Source: Morchella semilibera
Lineage: Eukaryota; Ascomycota; Pezizomycetes; Pezizales; Morchellaceae
NCBI GenBank assembly: GCA_009192285.1
Contig: CM018606.1
Span: forward strand, 434,001-498,000
Length of the DNA stretch: 64,000 bases
Reading direction: 5' to 3'
The notes beneath the pieces were generated by a model. It ran no database searches, was not told where the DNA came from, and saw only the letters and a program-made list of their open reading frames with translations. This document shows, piece by piece, positions 61,631 through 64,000 of the stretch. A program made the position numbers and the translations under genes. How positions within the stretch are numbered: position 1 is the stretch's first letter; each line of letters begins with the position of its first letter.

Positions 61631-63297
61631 TGGAATTGCGAGACAAATAGAGGGAAATGAAAGTTCTATGAGGAATCTTATTTTTTTTTTCTTTTGTTTT
61701 TATAACGTTGAAGGGCTTCGGTGACGACGGTGATGATGCATGATGTTTTCCTTCCGCTTTACTTTTCTATTACCTTTTTATAGGTGGTGTGGGGTTGGGG
61801 TTGGAGGGGCTAGGGTTGGAATGCGGCCATGTCCGAAGGAGTAGGTAGATTCCTTGTTTTTCTTATTACTATTTTTCCGGTCCTTTTGTTGCAAGTCCGG
61901 TCAATATTTGATGGACCATACATGTAGGATTTGTGTACAGTGCGAACGATACCTCTGCTGCATCTAGCTCTAGAATATTTCGACCTATCGCTCTGGAATG
62001 AAGCACCATTATGTCATTGGCTCCTAGAAGAGTTCAGTTTGTGGTAGGAGGGCATGTGGATTGTAACGAAAAACAAAGGCATGCATTTTTCGGCATCGAA
62101 TGCCCCCCCCCCCTTTGGATCGATGTTATGTATAACCCGGTAAAATAGTGTAGCTACAGTATGTCTGCATTTTTGTAATGCAAAACGGTCAACCACTATT
62201 GATTTCTGTATGTTGCTCGGTAGAACCGGGTAATAAGCAAGGGTATTGTGGAAGGCGCCGTGACTCAAGCGAACAAAAGCTTCTTTCTTTCCTTTTTCTT
62301 TGTGTAGAGAAGGGGCTGACGCAAAGGTTGTTGATTGGCTCAAGCTAGTCTTACGTACTCAACAGATATCTTATCCTTGGTAACCCTACAAATTGACGCA
62401 CTGTGAGCCGCAAGTGCCAAGTACTCCCTGGTTACTCTTCCCTCTATGTCCGGTACCTATGTAACTGTAGGGAGCTGTACTACTTTACAAACTTACATAC
62501 ATGTGTCACTCCCCGTTCCAAGGCTGCCTCTAGTACATGTAGTCAACTCGCCCTTTCCTTTGAAACGTCCTACACATGTACTTCCTACTTTAAATTTTAT
62601 CTACTGGTAATCACTCATCGCCTGTGTTTCCCTTTATCTTTATCTTATTCATGCATGCCGCGTTATCAACCCCATTAAAGTGGCCAGCCAGCGAATATCC
62701 GAGTATCACGGTCGAAGGAATTCCATCAATCAGTAATAACACCGTCTGTCAGTATCAATTCCGGTATCAAATAACCTAATCTACTCCTCAAGTAGACTTG
62801 AACTCATCACTGGTACTATCCTGCTTACTCCCCTTCGTCGCCGTGTGCATGCACACATACAATTGGATTTTGTTACTATTACTGCTTTCTGTAGATAACC
62901 AGTCCTACATTATTGATTGGGTTCTACAAAATCCCCCCCCCCCCCCCCTTGGTCTACCAGAAAGAAGTACTCTCTAGCTTTACTCGCCCTTGGAACTATT
63001 TCCTCGAACTATCTCCCACACCACCCAATCTATCCCAACCAACCAACCAATCAACCACCTCATTTCCTATCCTACCTACACTTTAAAGCATCGAATTTGC
63101 CGTCGGTACATAATCCTACTTAGCGAGAGTGCTGCACCCGCATATCACCTCTCACCTTCCCCCACCTTCCAGCAGCCCCACCAACCTCATTACTCGCTCC
63201 CACCCACCCCCGATCATTCGAGCCTACATACAACCAGCAGTTCTCTCCGCTGCCACCGTTAAGAATAATCTGTATTATCTTGTCACCACCCCCCATC
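61631..63297. other. Intergenic between kinesin and the 2EXR-like gene
   Basis: It holds the kinesin 3' flank, TACATGTA at 61919 and 62533, a C run near 62105, a C16 run at 62933-62948, and a pyrimidine-rich CCAC/ACCA region just before the next ATG. No gene is visible. Confidence 0.6.
62933..62948. repeat. C16 homopolymer
   Basis: Sixteen consecutive C, about 350 bp upstream of the last gene's ATG. Confidence 0.9.
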
Positions 63298-64000
63298 ATG
63301 GCAACGGCATTTCCTCCAACGCCAGTCGCGTCTCCCAAGATGTCCAACACTGGTAGCCTTGTTGGTAGCCCGGAATCTTTTGTTTCCACCACTGTGACAG
63401 GGAACGTAACCAGTATCCCTAGTACACCCGAGTCCATGACGGTATCGTCTGTCTTAACAACACATGATGAATTGTGCTCTCATACCACTCACCCGGACAC
63501 TACCATTCACTCAGGAACCATCACCTCCTCCACCACTACCTCCTCCACCTCCACCTCCAGCTCCTCCTCTTCTTCCTGCACCTCCCCCTCCCATCATGTT
63601 TTCCAATCCTCATCTAGGCACGCTTCAGTTCCCCGTAAACCCCAGACGAACTTTAATTCCCTGCCTCATTTCCTTCAGTTGCAGATTTTCGAACTTGCTC
63701 TACATGATGGCGGCTACGCGAATCTTACACCTGATCTGATTGATCACAGCGATCCGCGATTTATAAATCACAACTTCTTTACCCAGCTTTATATGCATAG
63801 GACTTTGCGAAATTTACTACGCGTTAATAAGTTTACCCGCGCGTTATTCGAGCCAAGGCTCACTGATCCAACTGTGGTCACTAGTATGGCCCAGTTGAAC
63901 GCGCTTAGTGGGTATTCTTACCCTGAACAGGACCAAAAAAGAAAGGGTCGGCTAAACCCGTCTTTCCATACTGGGGACTTCAACCTCTACGACAGTCAGA
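63298..64000 (+). CDS. 2EXR-like protein, 5' part only
   Basis: The frame opens at the ATG at 63298 and runs without a stop to the window edge, giving 234 residues of an incomplete protein. The first 115 residues are low-complexity, with a Ser/Thr tract around residues 75-95. From about residue 118, FNSLPHFLQLQIFELALHD followed further on by LRNLLRVNKFTRALFEPRL resembles the fungal 2EXR domain (F-x-x-LP-x-E-L-R-x-x-I-W-x-x-A-L ... LLxVCRESR), a family of unknown biochemical role related in look to F-box segments. The usual Glu after LP is replaced (LPHFLQ). The upstream region is pyrimidine-rich like a fungal promoter. Introns beyond the edge cannot be judged. Confidence 0.7.
   Translation, partial: MATAFPPTPVASPKMSNTGSLVGSPESFVSTTVTGNVTSIPSTPESMTVSSVLTTHDELCSHTTHPDTTIHSGTITSSTTTSSTSTSSSSSSSCTSPSHHVFQSSSRHASVPRKPQTNFNSLPHFLQLQIFELALHDGGYANLTPDLIDHSDPRFINHNFFTQLYMHRTLRNLLRVNKFTRALFEPRLTDPTVVTSMAQLNALSGYSYPEQDQKRKGRLNPSFHTGDFNLYDSQ

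Overview
The window looks like genomic DNA of a filamentous ascomycete (Pezizomycotina). Genes carry several short introns (about 50-180 nt) with GT...AG borders and visible branch points. The recognisable proteins are typical of such fungi: a kinesin-1 heavy chain with the fungal C-terminal IAK region, a 151-residue RAD6-type E2, a carnitine/acylcarnitine carrier and a 2EXR-like protein. Telomere-like CCCTAACCC words also occur. Gene density is low: about 20 kb of genes in 64 kb, with deserts of 5-10 kb full of microsatellites, homopolymers and short degenerate repeats. This fits a repeat-rich lineage such as Pezizomycetes, but I cannot name the species.

Left part (1-25 kb): an SR/RS-rich Cir_N-domain (LENG1-like) protein whose C-terminus lies in another frame (minus, 1.9-3.2 kb); a membrane-anchored aspartic-protease-like protein that appears to have lost catalytic residues (minus, 8.6-11.4 kb); a three-exon mitochondrial carnitine/acylcarnitine carrier (minus, 16.1-17.2 kb); and a histidine-phosphatase (PGAM-fold) protein (minus, 23.2-25.0 kb).

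Middle (25-44 kb): one convincing gene, a single-pass membrane protein with a long Ser/Pro-rich tail (minus, 35.1-37.1 kb). The rest is non-coding DNA with tRNA-like (SINE-type) fragments, a 33-T tract and several over-represented short words.

Right part (44-64 kb) is gene-rich: a multiply broken MFS transporter pseudogene of the GIT1/phosphate-permease type, a two-TM membrane protein of unknown function, a CCDC124 homologue, a CSN12/PCID2-type PCI protein, a mitochondrial-type acetyl-CoA acetyltransferase, RAD6, kinesin-1, and the 5' part of a 2EXR-like gene running off the window. I rebuilt exon borders by hand and checked that joined lengths are multiples of three.

The genes are mainly housekeeping functions and form no obvious pathway cluster. 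Acyl-carnitine transport and the thiolase both belong to acetyl/acyl-CoA metabolism. CCDC124 and CSN12 share upstream telobox-like elements. I found no clear new multi-gene system. The most unusual signals are non-coding: a palindrome TACATGTA seen about 23 times and only outside coding sequence, a 9-mer TATCACTCG seen eight times in the deserts, and a 12-mer GGGTCAATGATC seen four times.
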